Origin: Methylococcaceae bacterium
GTDB taxonomy: Bacteria; Pseudomonadota; Gammaproteobacteria; Methylococcales; Methylomonadaceae
DNA: 12,721 nucleotides
NCBI GenBank assembly: GCA_947484105.1
Contig: CANKON010000015.1
Location: 1-12,721 of the forward strand
Direction of reading: 5' to 3'
The position numbers and the translations under genes are program-made. How positions within the stretch are numbered: the first letter of the stretch is position 1; each line of letters opens with the position of its first letter. Shown here piece by piece: positions 1 to 6,667 of the stretch. The notes beneath the pieces were generated by a model. It saw nothing but the letters and a program-made list of their open reading frames with translations, was not told the DNA's origin and made no database searches.

Positions 1-125
1 CATAAACCGCGTTGCTCATCGTGTAATTTGCAAAAACGCGGACACAAGTCACATTGTATTCGTCCGTCTTCTAATGAATGCCAATAGTCAGTGGTAACGG
101 TATCTGAGCTTAATCGTATCTTCAT
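1..125 (-). CDS. AmmeMemoRadiSam system radical SAM enzyme, N-terminal 41 residues (cut by window edge)
   Basis: The reverse strand from an ATG at 125 reads open to the left edge and gives about 41 residues. They contain CDLCPRFCKLHDEQRGL, which I recognise as the cysteine-rich N-terminus of the radical SAM protein in the AmmeMemoRadiSam set. In that family the CxxCxxxC segment lies ahead of the SAM-binding cluster motif, which would be outside this window. A strong GGAGG ribosome binding site lies six bases upstream of the ATG. The gene is divergent from the MEMO-family gene at 232, its usual partner, and that supports the call. The reaction catalysed by this family is not established. The family call is good; the enzyme itself cannot be judged from the fragment. 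Confidence 0.85.
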   Translation of the reverse strand, partial: MKIRLSSDTVTTDYWHSLEDGRIQCDLCPRFCKLHDEQRGL

Positions 126-131
126 GAAAAA

Positions 132-136
132 CCTCC
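132..136 (-). promoter_or_regulatory. Ribosome binding site of the radical SAM gene
   Basis: Reverse strand GGAGG ends six bases before the ATG at 125. It supports that start for the partial gene. Confidence 0.8.
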
Positions 137-166
137 AAAAGTTTCTAAATAGATTCTAATTTTGCA

Positions 167-196
167 TTGCACTGTTCGTAGGTTACGGCATATTAT
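167..196 (+). promoter_or_regulatory. Candidate sigma-70 promoter for the MEMO/AMMECR1 pair
   Basis: TTGCAC at 167-172 and TATTAT at 191-196 are 18 bases apart, inside the 106-base divergent spacer. The expected transcript start would be near 203, with a leader of about 29 bases to the ATG at 232. This is a pattern match by eye only, so a different pair could be used. Confidence 0.4.
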
Positions 197-220
197 CGAA
201 CGGCGTAAAAATTTATTTTC

Positions 221-225
221 GGAGG
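221..225 (+). promoter_or_regulatory. Ribosome binding site of the MEMO-family gene
   Basis: GGAGG lies six bases ahead of the ATG at 232, a strong consensus site that fixes this start. Confidence 0.8.
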
Positions 226-231
226 TCAGTC

Positions 232-1017
232 ATGGTTTTAATTCGTCAATCCGCTGTTGCGGGAACTTTTTACCCCGCTAATCCAGAAGTATTAAAGCAA
301 CTCCTTAACACTTATTTGAATGCCGTTAAAAGTACCACCAAAGTGCCAAAAGCCATAATCGTTCCGCACGCAGGTTACATTTATTCGGGCGAAATTGCAG
401 CTACCGCTTACACGCGTTTAAAAACAGGCGCAGATAAAATCAAACGTGTGGTAATCGTCGCGCCGTCACATCGTGTTTATTTTGAAGGTTTAGCGGTTTC
501 TTCAGCGCGTTTTTTCAACACACCATTGGGCGATATTCCACTTGATATGGCAGCCATTCAACGTTTGTTGGCGTTGCCATTTGTCGGATATAACGACGAA
601 GCGCATGAATTTGAACACAGTTTAGAAGTTCAATTGCCGTTTTTGCAAACCGTGTTAAATGATTTTAAATTAGTGCCGATTGTTGCAGGCGATGCCAGCG
701 TCGATGAAGTTTGCCAAGCATTAGAGCTGTTTTATGGCGATGACGATACGTTGATTGTGATTAGTTCGGATTTGAGCCATTACCACGATTACGCGACAGC
801 AAAACGGTTAGATTCAGAAACCAGCTACAAAATCGAAAATTTGAAATATCAACAACTAGATTCTAGTTGTGCTTGTGGATGCGTGGGTGTGAATGGTTTA
901 TTAGCGTTAGCACAAAAAAAATCTCTTCAAATTCAAACCATCGACTTGAGAAATTCAGGTGATACGGCGGGCGATAAATCACGAGTTGTGGGGTACGGGG
1001 CTTATGTCATTGACTAA
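232..1017 (+). CDS. MEMO1 family protein (AmmeMemoRadiSam system protein B)
   Basis: This 261-residue protein belongs to the MEMO1 family, related in fold to class III extradiol dioxygenases and LigB-like proteins. Visible family signatures are VPHAGYIYSG (residues 44-53, His46), VAPSHR (76-81, His80), the segment around His125 and His129, and SSDLSHYHDY (178-187, His183). A cysteine-rich CACGC at 213-217 lies where human MEMO1 has its pocket cysteine. Human MEMO1 uses three histidines and this cysteine to bind metal; I infer the equivalents here are His46, His80, His183 and Cys215. A GGAGG at 221-225 sets the ATG start. The stop overlaps the next gene, an AMMECR1-family gene, and the radical SAM gene is divergent upstream. 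No substrate is established for the bacterial proteins. Confidence 0.9.
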   Translation: MVLIRQSAVAGTFYPANPEVLKQLLNTYLNAVKSTTKVPKAIIVPHAGYIYSGEIAATAYTRLKTGADKIKRVVIVAPSHRVYFEGLAVSSARFFNTPLGDIPLDMAAIQRLLALPFVGYNDEAHEFEHSLEVQLPFLQTVLNDFKLVPIVAGDASVDEVCQALELFYGDDDTLIVISSDLSHYHDYATAKRLDSETSYKIENLKYQQLDSSCACGCVGVNGLLALAQKKSLQIQTIDLRNSGDTAGDKSRVVGYGAYVID

Positions 1018-1570
1018 TGAACAACAGCAAATGCTGTTAAAAATCGCTAAGGATTCTATCGCGCATGGTTTAAAAAATGGTAAAGCGTTGACCGTGAACA
1101 CGAAAGATTATTCCGCCGAATTGCAGGAAATTCGCGCCACATTTGTGACGTTAGAAATTAGTGGCGCGTTACGCGGCTGTATTGGAATGTTGGAAGCGTT
1201 TCAGCCTTTGGTTGTCGATATTGCAAAAAATGCGTTTTTAGCCGCATTTCGAGACCCACGTTTTCCACCTGTTTCTGTGGCAGAATATCCAAAGTTGGAG
1301 ATTCATCTTTCAATTCTTAGCCCTTCTGAGCCGATGATTTTTTCATCAGAAGACGATTTAATTTGTCAATTACGTCCGCATGAAGACGGTTTGATTATGC
1401 AAGAAGATGGGTTGCGCGGCACATTTTTACCGTCGGTGTGGGATTCATTACCTGAACCGCGCCAGTTTTTAGAGCATCTCAAATTAAAAACAGGTTTGCC
1501 AAAAAATTATTGGTCAGACACGTTAAAAATACGCCGCTATCATTGTGAAATTATTTCGGATATTGATTAA
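1004..1570 (+). CDS. AMMECR1 domain protein (AmmeMemoRadiSam system protein A)
   Basis: This 188-residue protein carries the AMMECR1 family hallmark LRGCIG at residues 56-61, followed by the conserved AFRDPRFPPV stretch and an LRGTFLPSVW segment. The frame is open back to a GTG at 959, but I chose the ATG at 1004. It overlaps the MEMO-family gene by only 14 bases, has a GGGG just upstream (997-1000), and gives a normal N-terminus. The overlap suggests translational coupling with the MEMO-family gene. The function of bacterial AMMECR1 proteins is unknown. The LRGCIG cysteine and arginine are often suspected to be active-site residues, but that is not shown. The stop codon overlaps the stop of the convergent PP-loop gene. 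Confidence 0.9.
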   Translation: MSLTNEQQQMLLKIAKDSIAHGLKNGKALTVNTKDYSAELQEIRATFVTLEISGALRGCIGMLEAFQPLVVDIAKNAFLAAFRDPRFPPVSVAEYPKLEIHLSILSPSEPMIFSSEDDLICQLRPHEDGLIMQEDGLRGTFLPSVWDSLPEPRQFLEHLKLKTGLPKNYWSDTLKIRRYHCEIISDID

Positions 1571-2610
1571 ACCTGCCACGCAGCTAATTTCGCATCGTCA
1601 TGAAACGGCGTAATCGTTAAATCACGTTTATCGCCATTTTTTTCAGCAATCGTCATTGTGACCGTTTCGGCATTTTTACCTTGCCCGTAACGCGCGACAA
1701 TACTTGCAATTTGTTCTAAATCATCATTTGTGGGCGTGCCGTCAATTAACGCAAAAGAGCCTTTGTAATCTTTCGGATGAACACTGATAAAGTCTTTCCG
1801 ATAACCTTGCATAAAACGCCCTTCGCTTTCATCACGCGAAATAATCAATTTGTAATGTTTTTGTGGGCGAATATGACGACCTACTTTGAGCAACATAATA
1901 TCGTCAAGTTCATAATCTTTATGCCCGTTTGATTGCCATAAATCGACTAATTTTGCCGAATAAAACTTGTCCGTTAAAAAACAACAACCGCCTGCGGGTT
2001 GGGCAAAATCTTCAAAACCGAATTTTTCTGCCATCGCAAATTGTGGTTTTCGACTGCGTCCTGTAATGCTTAATAATTGTTCACGGTCAAGCCAACCTTC
2101 ACGTTCAGGCAAAGTTGGTTCTAAATTTTTTGCACACAACGGACGCACAATCAAATCATCTGCGCCTGATTCTTTGGCAATTAATGGCAATTTGAATTTA
2201 TTTTGCGACATCGGACGCTGCCCAATCACTTCACCCGTAATAATAAAATCGAAGTCATTTTCAAGCATCCATTGTTTCGCTTTGCGAATCATGAAAACTT
2301 TGCAATCCATGCACGGATTCATGTTGGTACCATAACCGTGTTTGGGATTGATTAACACGTTTTTGTATTCGTCGATAACGTCAATAATGTGAAGTTTTAT
2401 GCCGAGTTGTTCAGCAGACCACAGTGCGTTATTGCGTTTTGCTTTTTCTTTATCGTTATTACGAATCGCGTGTGTGTGACCTTCAACACAAAAACCTGTG
2501 AAAAAGTTAATGCCTTCGACATAAACGCCTTGTTCTTGAATAACTTTAACGGCTAAAAGTGAATCTAATCCACCCGAAATGAGGGCGACGGCTTTGCGTT
2601 GTTTTATCAT
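1567..2610 (-). CDS. PP-loop ATPase with NFACT-R-like C-terminus, putative tRNA thiolation enzyme (ThiI/MnmA-like)
   Basis: This 347-residue protein opens with an N-type ATP pyrophosphatase loop, SGGLDS at residues 12-17. Such enzymes adenylate a substrate, and the ThiI and MnmA members thiolate uridine in tRNA. Candidate sulfur-handling cysteines are Cys100 and Cys103 (NPCMDC) and Cys209-Cys210 (AGGCCF). MnmA uses two spaced cysteines, so I infer a persulfide relay, but which residues act is unknown. The C-terminal third (about 240-345, with KVGRHIRPQKHYKLIISRDE) resembles the NFACT-R type RNA-binding domain found fused to ThiI-like proteins. It is often auto-annotated as a 2-thiouridylate methyltransferase, which I do not support. 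The ATG follows the stop of the GGDEF-EAL gene by one base with no clear ribosome site, so it is probably coupled to the stressosome operon. Confidence 0.75.
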   Translation of the reverse strand: MIKQRKAVALISGGLDSLLAVKVIQEQGVYVEGINFFTGFCVEGHTHAIRNNDKEKAKRNNALWSAEQLGIKLHIIDVIDEYKNVLINPKHGYGTNMNPCMDCKVFMIRKAKQWMLENDFDFIITGEVIGQRPMSQNKFKLPLIAKESGADDLIVRPLCAKNLEPTLPEREGWLDREQLLSITGRSRKPQFAMAEKFGFEDFAQPAGGCCFLTDKFYSAKLVDLWQSNGHKDYELDDIMLLKVGRHIRPQKHYKLIISRDESEGRFMQGYRKDFISVHPKDYKGSFALIDGTPTNDDLEQIASIVARYGQGKNAETVTMTIAEKNGDKRDLTITPFHDDAKLAAWQV

Positions 2611-2611
2611 T

Positions 2612-4867
2612 TTAATGTTTAATTTCGTTTAATAATTTGCACAAATTCTGTTCAGTCAACGGACGACCGAAAAAATAGCCTTGCACTTCGTCACAACCTT
2701 TTTCCTGCAACATTGTTGCTTGTTCTTGATTTTCAACGCCTTCTGCAATCACTTTTAGACGTAAATTATGCGCCATCGCAATAATTGTTGAAGCAATCGC
2801 ATCATCATCGGCATCGGTTGTAATATCTCTGATAAACGATTGGTCAATTTTTAAGGTATCAATTGGAAAACGTTTTAAATAACTCAATGACGAATAACCC
2901 GTTCCAAAATCATCAATTGATAACCGAATGCCCATTTTCTTGAGTTTTCCGAGTGTGTTAATAGTCAGTTCTGCGTTATCCATTAAAACGCCTTCGGTTA
3001 ATTCAAGCTCCAAAAGCGCGGACGGTAGTTTTGTATCAATTAAAACTTGCGATACTTTTTCGATTAAATCATGTTGTTTTAATTGAATGCCTGACAAATT
3101 CACCGAAATTCTTATCGGTTTTAATCCCGCTTTTTGCCACGCCATACTACGTTGACACGCGGTATTTAAAACCCAGTCGCCAATCATAATAATCAAATCA
3201 TTTTTTTCAGCGTGAGGAATAAAAACAGACGGTGAAATAAATCCTAAAATAGGATGTTTCCAACGCAATAACACTTCTAAACCAATCAATTCTTTCGTCG
3301 TTAAATCAAATTGCGGCTGATAATTTAAGGAAAATTCTTTATTTTTTAAGGCTTGACGTAAATTGGTTTCCATTTCTAATTCATCAAGCACTTTCTGATT
3401 CATGCTATGAGAAAAATACTGGTAATTATTGCGCCCGCGTTCTTTTGCGTAATACATTGCAGTATCCGCATTTTTAATCAATTGCGTAACATTTGTTGCG
3501 TCTGTTGGATAAACTGTAATGCCAATACTGCTGGAAATAAAAACTTCTCGACCTTCTAAAAAAACAGGCACTTCCAACGCATTTAAAATTTTCTTGGCAA
3601 CGATTCCCGCTTCTTGCTCGTCGTGAAGACGATTCAAAATAATAGTAAATTCGTCACCCGCTAAACGTGAAACAGTATCTACTTCTCGCACGCTTTCTGT
3701 TAAACGAATCGCGACCTCGATCAATAATTTATCACCTGCTAAATGTCCTAATGTATCGTTAATCCATTTAAAACGATCTAAATCTAAAAACATCAACGCC
3801 GTTTTTTTATTGTCACGTTTTGCGACATCAATTGACCATTTTAAATGTTCAATAAATTGTGTACGGTTTGCTAAACCCGTTAAAGAATCATAATGTGCTA
3901 ATTGTTTAAGCTGATTTTCAGCGGATTTTCGTGACGTAATATCACTAAAAATGCCGACAAAATGCGTGGTATCGACGTTATTTTCCTCTTTCACGCTATA
4001 AATCGATAACCAAATGGGATAAATCTCATCATTTTTACGTTTTGCCCACACTTCACCGCGCCACGCGCCCGTTTGTAATAATTGATTTTGAATATCCAAA
4101 TAAAAATCTAATGGGTGTTTGTGTGAACCTAACATTTTTGGATGTTTGCCAAAAACTTCGGCTTCTTCATAACCTGTAATAGTCGCAAAAGCATCATTTG
4201 TATCAATAATTCGACTGTTTGTATCTGTAATCACAATCGCATCGGTGCTACCTTCAAAAATTTTTGCCATTAAGCGCAATTCTTCTTCGGCTTTTTTGCG
4301 TTCTGTAATATCACGAATAATGACTAACCATTGACGTTGGCGTTTATAAACAGGTTTCCCCAATGTAAATTCAATCGGAAATGCAATGCCATTTTTATGA
4401 AATCCATAAATAACAGGCAAACCCGATGGTTGCGAAATGTTTTCTTCAAGATGCAATTCAGGCGCAATTTGATTAAATGTTGGAATTAACGTGCAGATAT
4501 TCATGCCAAATAATTCGTTTTCATCATAACCAAATAACAGTGAAACAGCGGGATTAAAGGTTTCGATGATACCGTGTTCGGAAAAAGTCAAAATACTTTC
4601 AGCGGCATTTTTCAAAATACTGCTGTGTTTTTCTTCCGATTCTTCCAGTTCAACGGCTAACGCAAGCAAGCCTTTATTGGTATCTGCGAGTTCAATTTGT
4701 AATTGTTTGATAACATCAATGTTTTCACGAAATCTCTCTTGTTCTAATTCTTCAAGTTCCATCATTAGCATAATGATGCCTTGATTGGTTTCTTCGAGTT
4801 CGTGCTCTAATTCTTCAATAATGCGTGCTTTATCAGATAAGAGTTGTTCGAGTTCTTCTTTCTTCAT
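2612..4867 (-). CDS. Coiled coil-PAS-PAS-GGDEF-EAL cyclic-di-GMP turnover protein
   Basis: This 751-residue protein has no visible transmembrane segment. Residues 1-85 are a charged coiled coil with two related copies of an ELxxTNxGxxxLxxELEE motif (about 23-40 and 59-76). PAS domains follow at about 82-195 and 196-315, each ending in a DIT-type junction. The GGDEF domain (about 320-485) has the active-site variant AGDEF at 403-407 and an inhibitory I-site REVD at 394-397, five residues before it. The EAL domain (about 495-745) has EVL at 531-533 and keeps Asn590, the ELTE motif, DDFGTG at 652-657, Lys673 and Glu709. The phosphodiesterase half therefore looks catalytic and the cyclase half plausible. 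The ATG overlaps the phosphatase-gene stop by four bases (ATGA), so it is translationally coupled. I infer it is the stressosome output protein. Confidence 0.92.
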   Translation of the reverse strand: MKKEELEQLLSDKARIIEELEHELEETNQGIIMLMMELEELEQERFRENIDVIKQLQIELADTNKGLLALAVELEESEEKHSSILKNAAESILTFSEHGIIETFNPAVSLLFGYDENELFGMNICTLIPTFNQIAPELHLEENISQPSGLPVIYGFHKNGIAFPIEFTLGKPVYKRQRQWLVIIRDITERKKAEEELRLMAKIFEGSTDAIVITDTNSRIIDTNDAFATITGYEEAEVFGKHPKMLGSHKHPLDFYLDIQNQLLQTGAWRGEVWAKRKNDEIYPIWLSIYSVKEENNVDTTHFVGIFSDITSRKSAENQLKQLAHYDSLTGLANRTQFIEHLKWSIDVAKRDNKKTALMFLDLDRFKWINDTLGHLAGDKLLIEVAIRLTESVREVDTVSRLAGDEFTIILNRLHDEQEAGIVAKKILNALEVPVFLEGREVFISSSIGITVYPTDATNVTQLIKNADTAMYYAKERGRNNYQYFSHSMNQKVLDELEMETNLRQALKNKEFSLNYQPQFDLTTKELIGLEVLLRWKHPILGFISPSVFIPHAEKNDLIIMIGDWVLNTACQRSMAWQKAGLKPIRISVNLSGIQLKQHDLIEKVSQVLIDTKLPSALLELELTEGVLMDNAELTINTLGKLKKMGIRLSIDDFGTGYSSLSYLKRFPIDTLKIDQSFIRDITTDADDDAIASTIIAMAHNLRLKVIAEGVENQEQATMLQEKGCDEVQGYFFGRPLTEQNLCKLLNEIKH

Positions 4868-5874
4868 TTCACTATGACTATCGTTGCATCGTCATGATTT
4901 TTTTCCATGACCCTAAAAATTTCTTCGGTAATCACTTGCGCGGGCGAATTCGCGTAAGGCATAAAATCATCCCAACTCCAATGTGTTGAAATGCCATCGG
5001 AATGTAACGCTAATATATTGCCAGAATGCCATTCATTTTCCGTCACAACAGGTGAGGGTGCGTGTTTTCCAACAATGCCACGACGTACAAGGAATTTTGG
5101 CTTTTCATGTTGTTTAGTGAAAATTTTAATTTCGATATTGCCAACGCTTGCATAACGAAATGTCCCTTTTTTCCAATCTAAAACAACAAGAGCCATCACG
5201 ACACCTCGCGTTGAAGCACAAGCCCGTTCAACACCTCGAAAAATATCCAGTAATGGCGATTCCGCATGACGTTCAATATATTGTCGCGCTATATTTGCGG
5301 CTTGATTGGCTAAAATTCCATGACCTACGCCATCAATCACACCGACTAATGTTGCACCACGAATGTTTTTGATAATAAACGTATCACCATTTGCCGATTC
5401 ACCAGGTTTAGGACGTGAAAAAACACCAAATTCAAACGGGCAATGTTCACCGTGATTGGAATTGTCGTGTAGCCAACGTTTACAAACGATCCGCGTACCC
5501 GTGTGGTTTTCACGTTGTAAAATATCGAATTCATCCATCAAACGATTCACCGCTCCTAAACCCACGCCTAATGTTCCCGACGTTGAAACGCCATCTTTTA
5601 ACGCGTTATGTTCATTAAATCCTTCGCCGTCATCTTCGGCTTCAATCATGATTCCTTCGCATTGTTCATTACAAACAGGTGAAAGCGTAATGATGCCTCG
5701 TTGGGTGTATTTAATAATGTTTGAGGCTAATTCGCTGACAACAAGACTAATTTCTTCTCGTGTACGTTCATTAAAACCGATGTCATGTGCCATGTCTTTG
5801 GCAATGCGTCGAATGGCAATCACTTCACCCGCATTGGAAATCACCATGAATTTTGGCTCAACTTGAAAAGTCAT
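4864..5874 (-). CDS. RsbT-like ATPase fused to RsbX/SpoIIE-type PP2C phosphatase
   Basis: This 336-residue protein has two domains. Residues 1-135 are a GHKL ATPase like RsbT/RsbW, with an N-box SELASN (47-52), a G1 box EDDGEGF (80-86) and a G2 box GVGLGAV (103-109). Residues about 145-336 are a PP2C/SpoIIE phosphatase with NGD (162-164), DGVGHG (181-186), SDG (292-294) and DD at 328-329, the usual metal-binding acids. Bacillus RsbX, which resets the stressosome by dephosphorylating RsbR and RsbS, is only the phosphatase half. I chose the ATG at 5874: it overlaps the rsbT stop in an ATGA and has GGGGAC upstream. An in-frame ATG at 5889 would add five residues. The role of the extra ATPase half is unknown; it could dock on RsbS or act as a second kinase. 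Confidence 0.88.
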   Translation of the reverse strand: MTFQVEPKFMVISNAGEVIAIRRIAKDMAHDIGFNERTREEISLVVSELASNIIKYTQRGIITLSPVCNEQCEGIMIEAEDDGEGFNEHNALKDGVSTSGTLGVGLGAVNRLMDEFDILQRENHTGTRIVCKRWLHDNSNHGEHCPFEFGVFSRPKPGESANGDTFIIKNIRGATLVGVIDGVGHGILANQAANIARQYIERHAESPLLDIFRGVERACASTRGVVMALVVLDWKKGTFRYASVGNIEIKIFTKQHEKPKFLVRRGIVGKHAPSPVVTENEWHSGNILALHSDGISTHWSWDDFMPYANSPAQVITEEIFRVMEKNHDDATIVIVK

Positions 5875-6284
5875 TTTGCCCGTCCCCATTTTTCGATGGT
5901 GACAATTGTGCCAACGCTAGTTTCAGATTTAATCGTCATATCGTCCATTAAACGTTTTACACCAGACAGACCCATTCCCATACTGCCTGCGGTGGTAAAA
6001 CCTGCTTCAATGGCTTGGTCAATATCAGGAATACCTACGCCATAATCTTCAAATTCAAGTTGAATGCCAATTTGCCCAGGCTTATATAAAGTTTGCCAAC
6101 GCATTACGCCGTGACTGCCAGAATGAACATAAACGTTACGCGCCAATTCCGAAACCGCCGTCACAATTCGCGTCACATCTGTCATCCCAAATCCTGCCGC
6201 AACTGACGCATTTCGAATCAATTTACGGCAAGTGACAATATCTCCTTCGGTTTGAATTGGATTTTCGCCAAACTCATTTGCCAT
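5871..6284 (-). CDS. rsbT: RsbT-type serine/threonine switch kinase of the stressosome
   Basis: This 137-residue GHKL kinase is close in length to Bacillus RsbT (133 residues as I remember it). The N-box SELARN ends at Asn50, the G1 box is EDYGVG (79-84, Asp80), and the G2 box is MGMGLSGVKRL (102-112). In known stressosomes RsbT is held by RsbS, phosphorylates RsbR and RsbS on signal, and then leaves to activate a partner such as RsbU. I used the ATG at 6284; the GTG directly before it at 6287 touches the rsbS stop (TAGTG) and would add one residue. The gene lies two bases after rsbS, and its end overlaps the ATPase-phosphatase gene by four bases. The partner it activates here is most likely the GGDEF-EAL protein, by position. 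Confidence 0.9.
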   Translation of the reverse strand: MANEFGENPIQTEGDIVTCRKLIRNASVAAGFGMTDVTRIVTAVSELARNVYVHSGSHGVMRWQTLYKPGQIGIQLEFEDYGVGIPDIDQAIEAGFTTAGSMGMGLSGVKRLMDDMTIKSETSVGTIVTIEKWGRAK

Positions 6285-6286
6285 CA

Positions 6287-6655
6287 CTACACCAATTTAA
6301 AATTATCCGAAAAAATATCTAAAGCTCTATCAACATCAAGCGTTGAAATAGCTTTTCCTAAATGTAATCCTAATTCTGTGGCGGTAATGGCGACGCAAGG
6401 TTGCATTCCTGCAATCACCGTTTTTCCACCCATTAAAGCCACCATTTGCGTGGTTTCTGAAATTGTTCGAGCAAAAAAAGAATCTAAAATGTTGACGTTT
6501 GAAATATCTAAAATCAGCCCTTTTGATTGGTATTTTTCAATCGCGTGTAAAACCTTGGTTTGCAATTCATGAATAATGTCATCACCTGGTTCATCTGGCA
6601 CAGTGACCAACAAAATGTTTTTTAATTTGATAACGGAAAGCGTGTTTTCGTCCAT
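6287..6655 (-). CDS. rsbS: RsbS-type STAS antagonist, stressosome core protein
   Basis: The protein is 122 residues, nearly the length of Bacillus RsbS, and is a single STAS domain. The segment LILDISNVNILDSFFAR contains Ser59, which falls in the family position of the serine phosphorylated by RsbT (Ser59 in Bacillus). The frame is open up to 6709 inside rsbR, but I chose the ATG at 6655. An AAGGA site (6663-6667, reverse strand) lies seven bases ahead of it, and the upstream extension is not STAS-like. It starts ten bases after the rsbR stop. RsbS builds the stressosome core with RsbR and sequesters RsbT until phosphorylated. Confidence 0.92.
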   Translation of the reverse strand: MDENTLSVIKLKNILLVTVPDEPGDDIIHELQTKVLHAIEKYQSKGLILDISNVNILDSFFARTISETTQMVALMGGKTVIAGMQPCVAITATELGLHLGKAISTLDVDRALDIFSDNFKLV

Positions 6656-6662
6656 ATTGAAA

Positions 6663-6667
6663 TCCTT
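6663..6667 (-). promoter_or_regulatory. Ribosome binding site that decides the rsbS start
   Basis: Reverse strand AAGGA overlaps the rsbR stop codon and lies seven bases before the ATG at 6655. It favours that start over the upstream in-frame start at 6709. Confidence 0.65.

Noticed and set aside
959..1003. Upstream GTG start for the AMMECR1-family gene
   Set aside because: It would overlap the MEMO-family gene by 59 bases and add 15 residues unlike the family. The ATG at 1004 has a G-rich site upstream and gives a normal N-terminus.
3660..3690. Degenerate, inactive GGDEF domain because of the AGDEF variant
   Set aside because: The first glycine is the most tolerant position and the rest of the domain, including the I-site, is intact. 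Activity can only be settled by assay.
5456..5866. A 136-residue plus-strand reading frame opposite the ATPase-phosphatase gene
   Set aside because: It is the antisense of a clear GHKL/PP2C gene, resembles no family I know, and has no ribosome site. The other short opposing frames were dropped for the same reason.
5875..5889. ATG at 5889 as start of the ATPase-phosphatase gene
   Set aside because: The ATG at 5874 forms the ATGA overlap seen at the next junction of the same operon and has GGGGAC upstream. The difference is only five residues, so it is not excluded.
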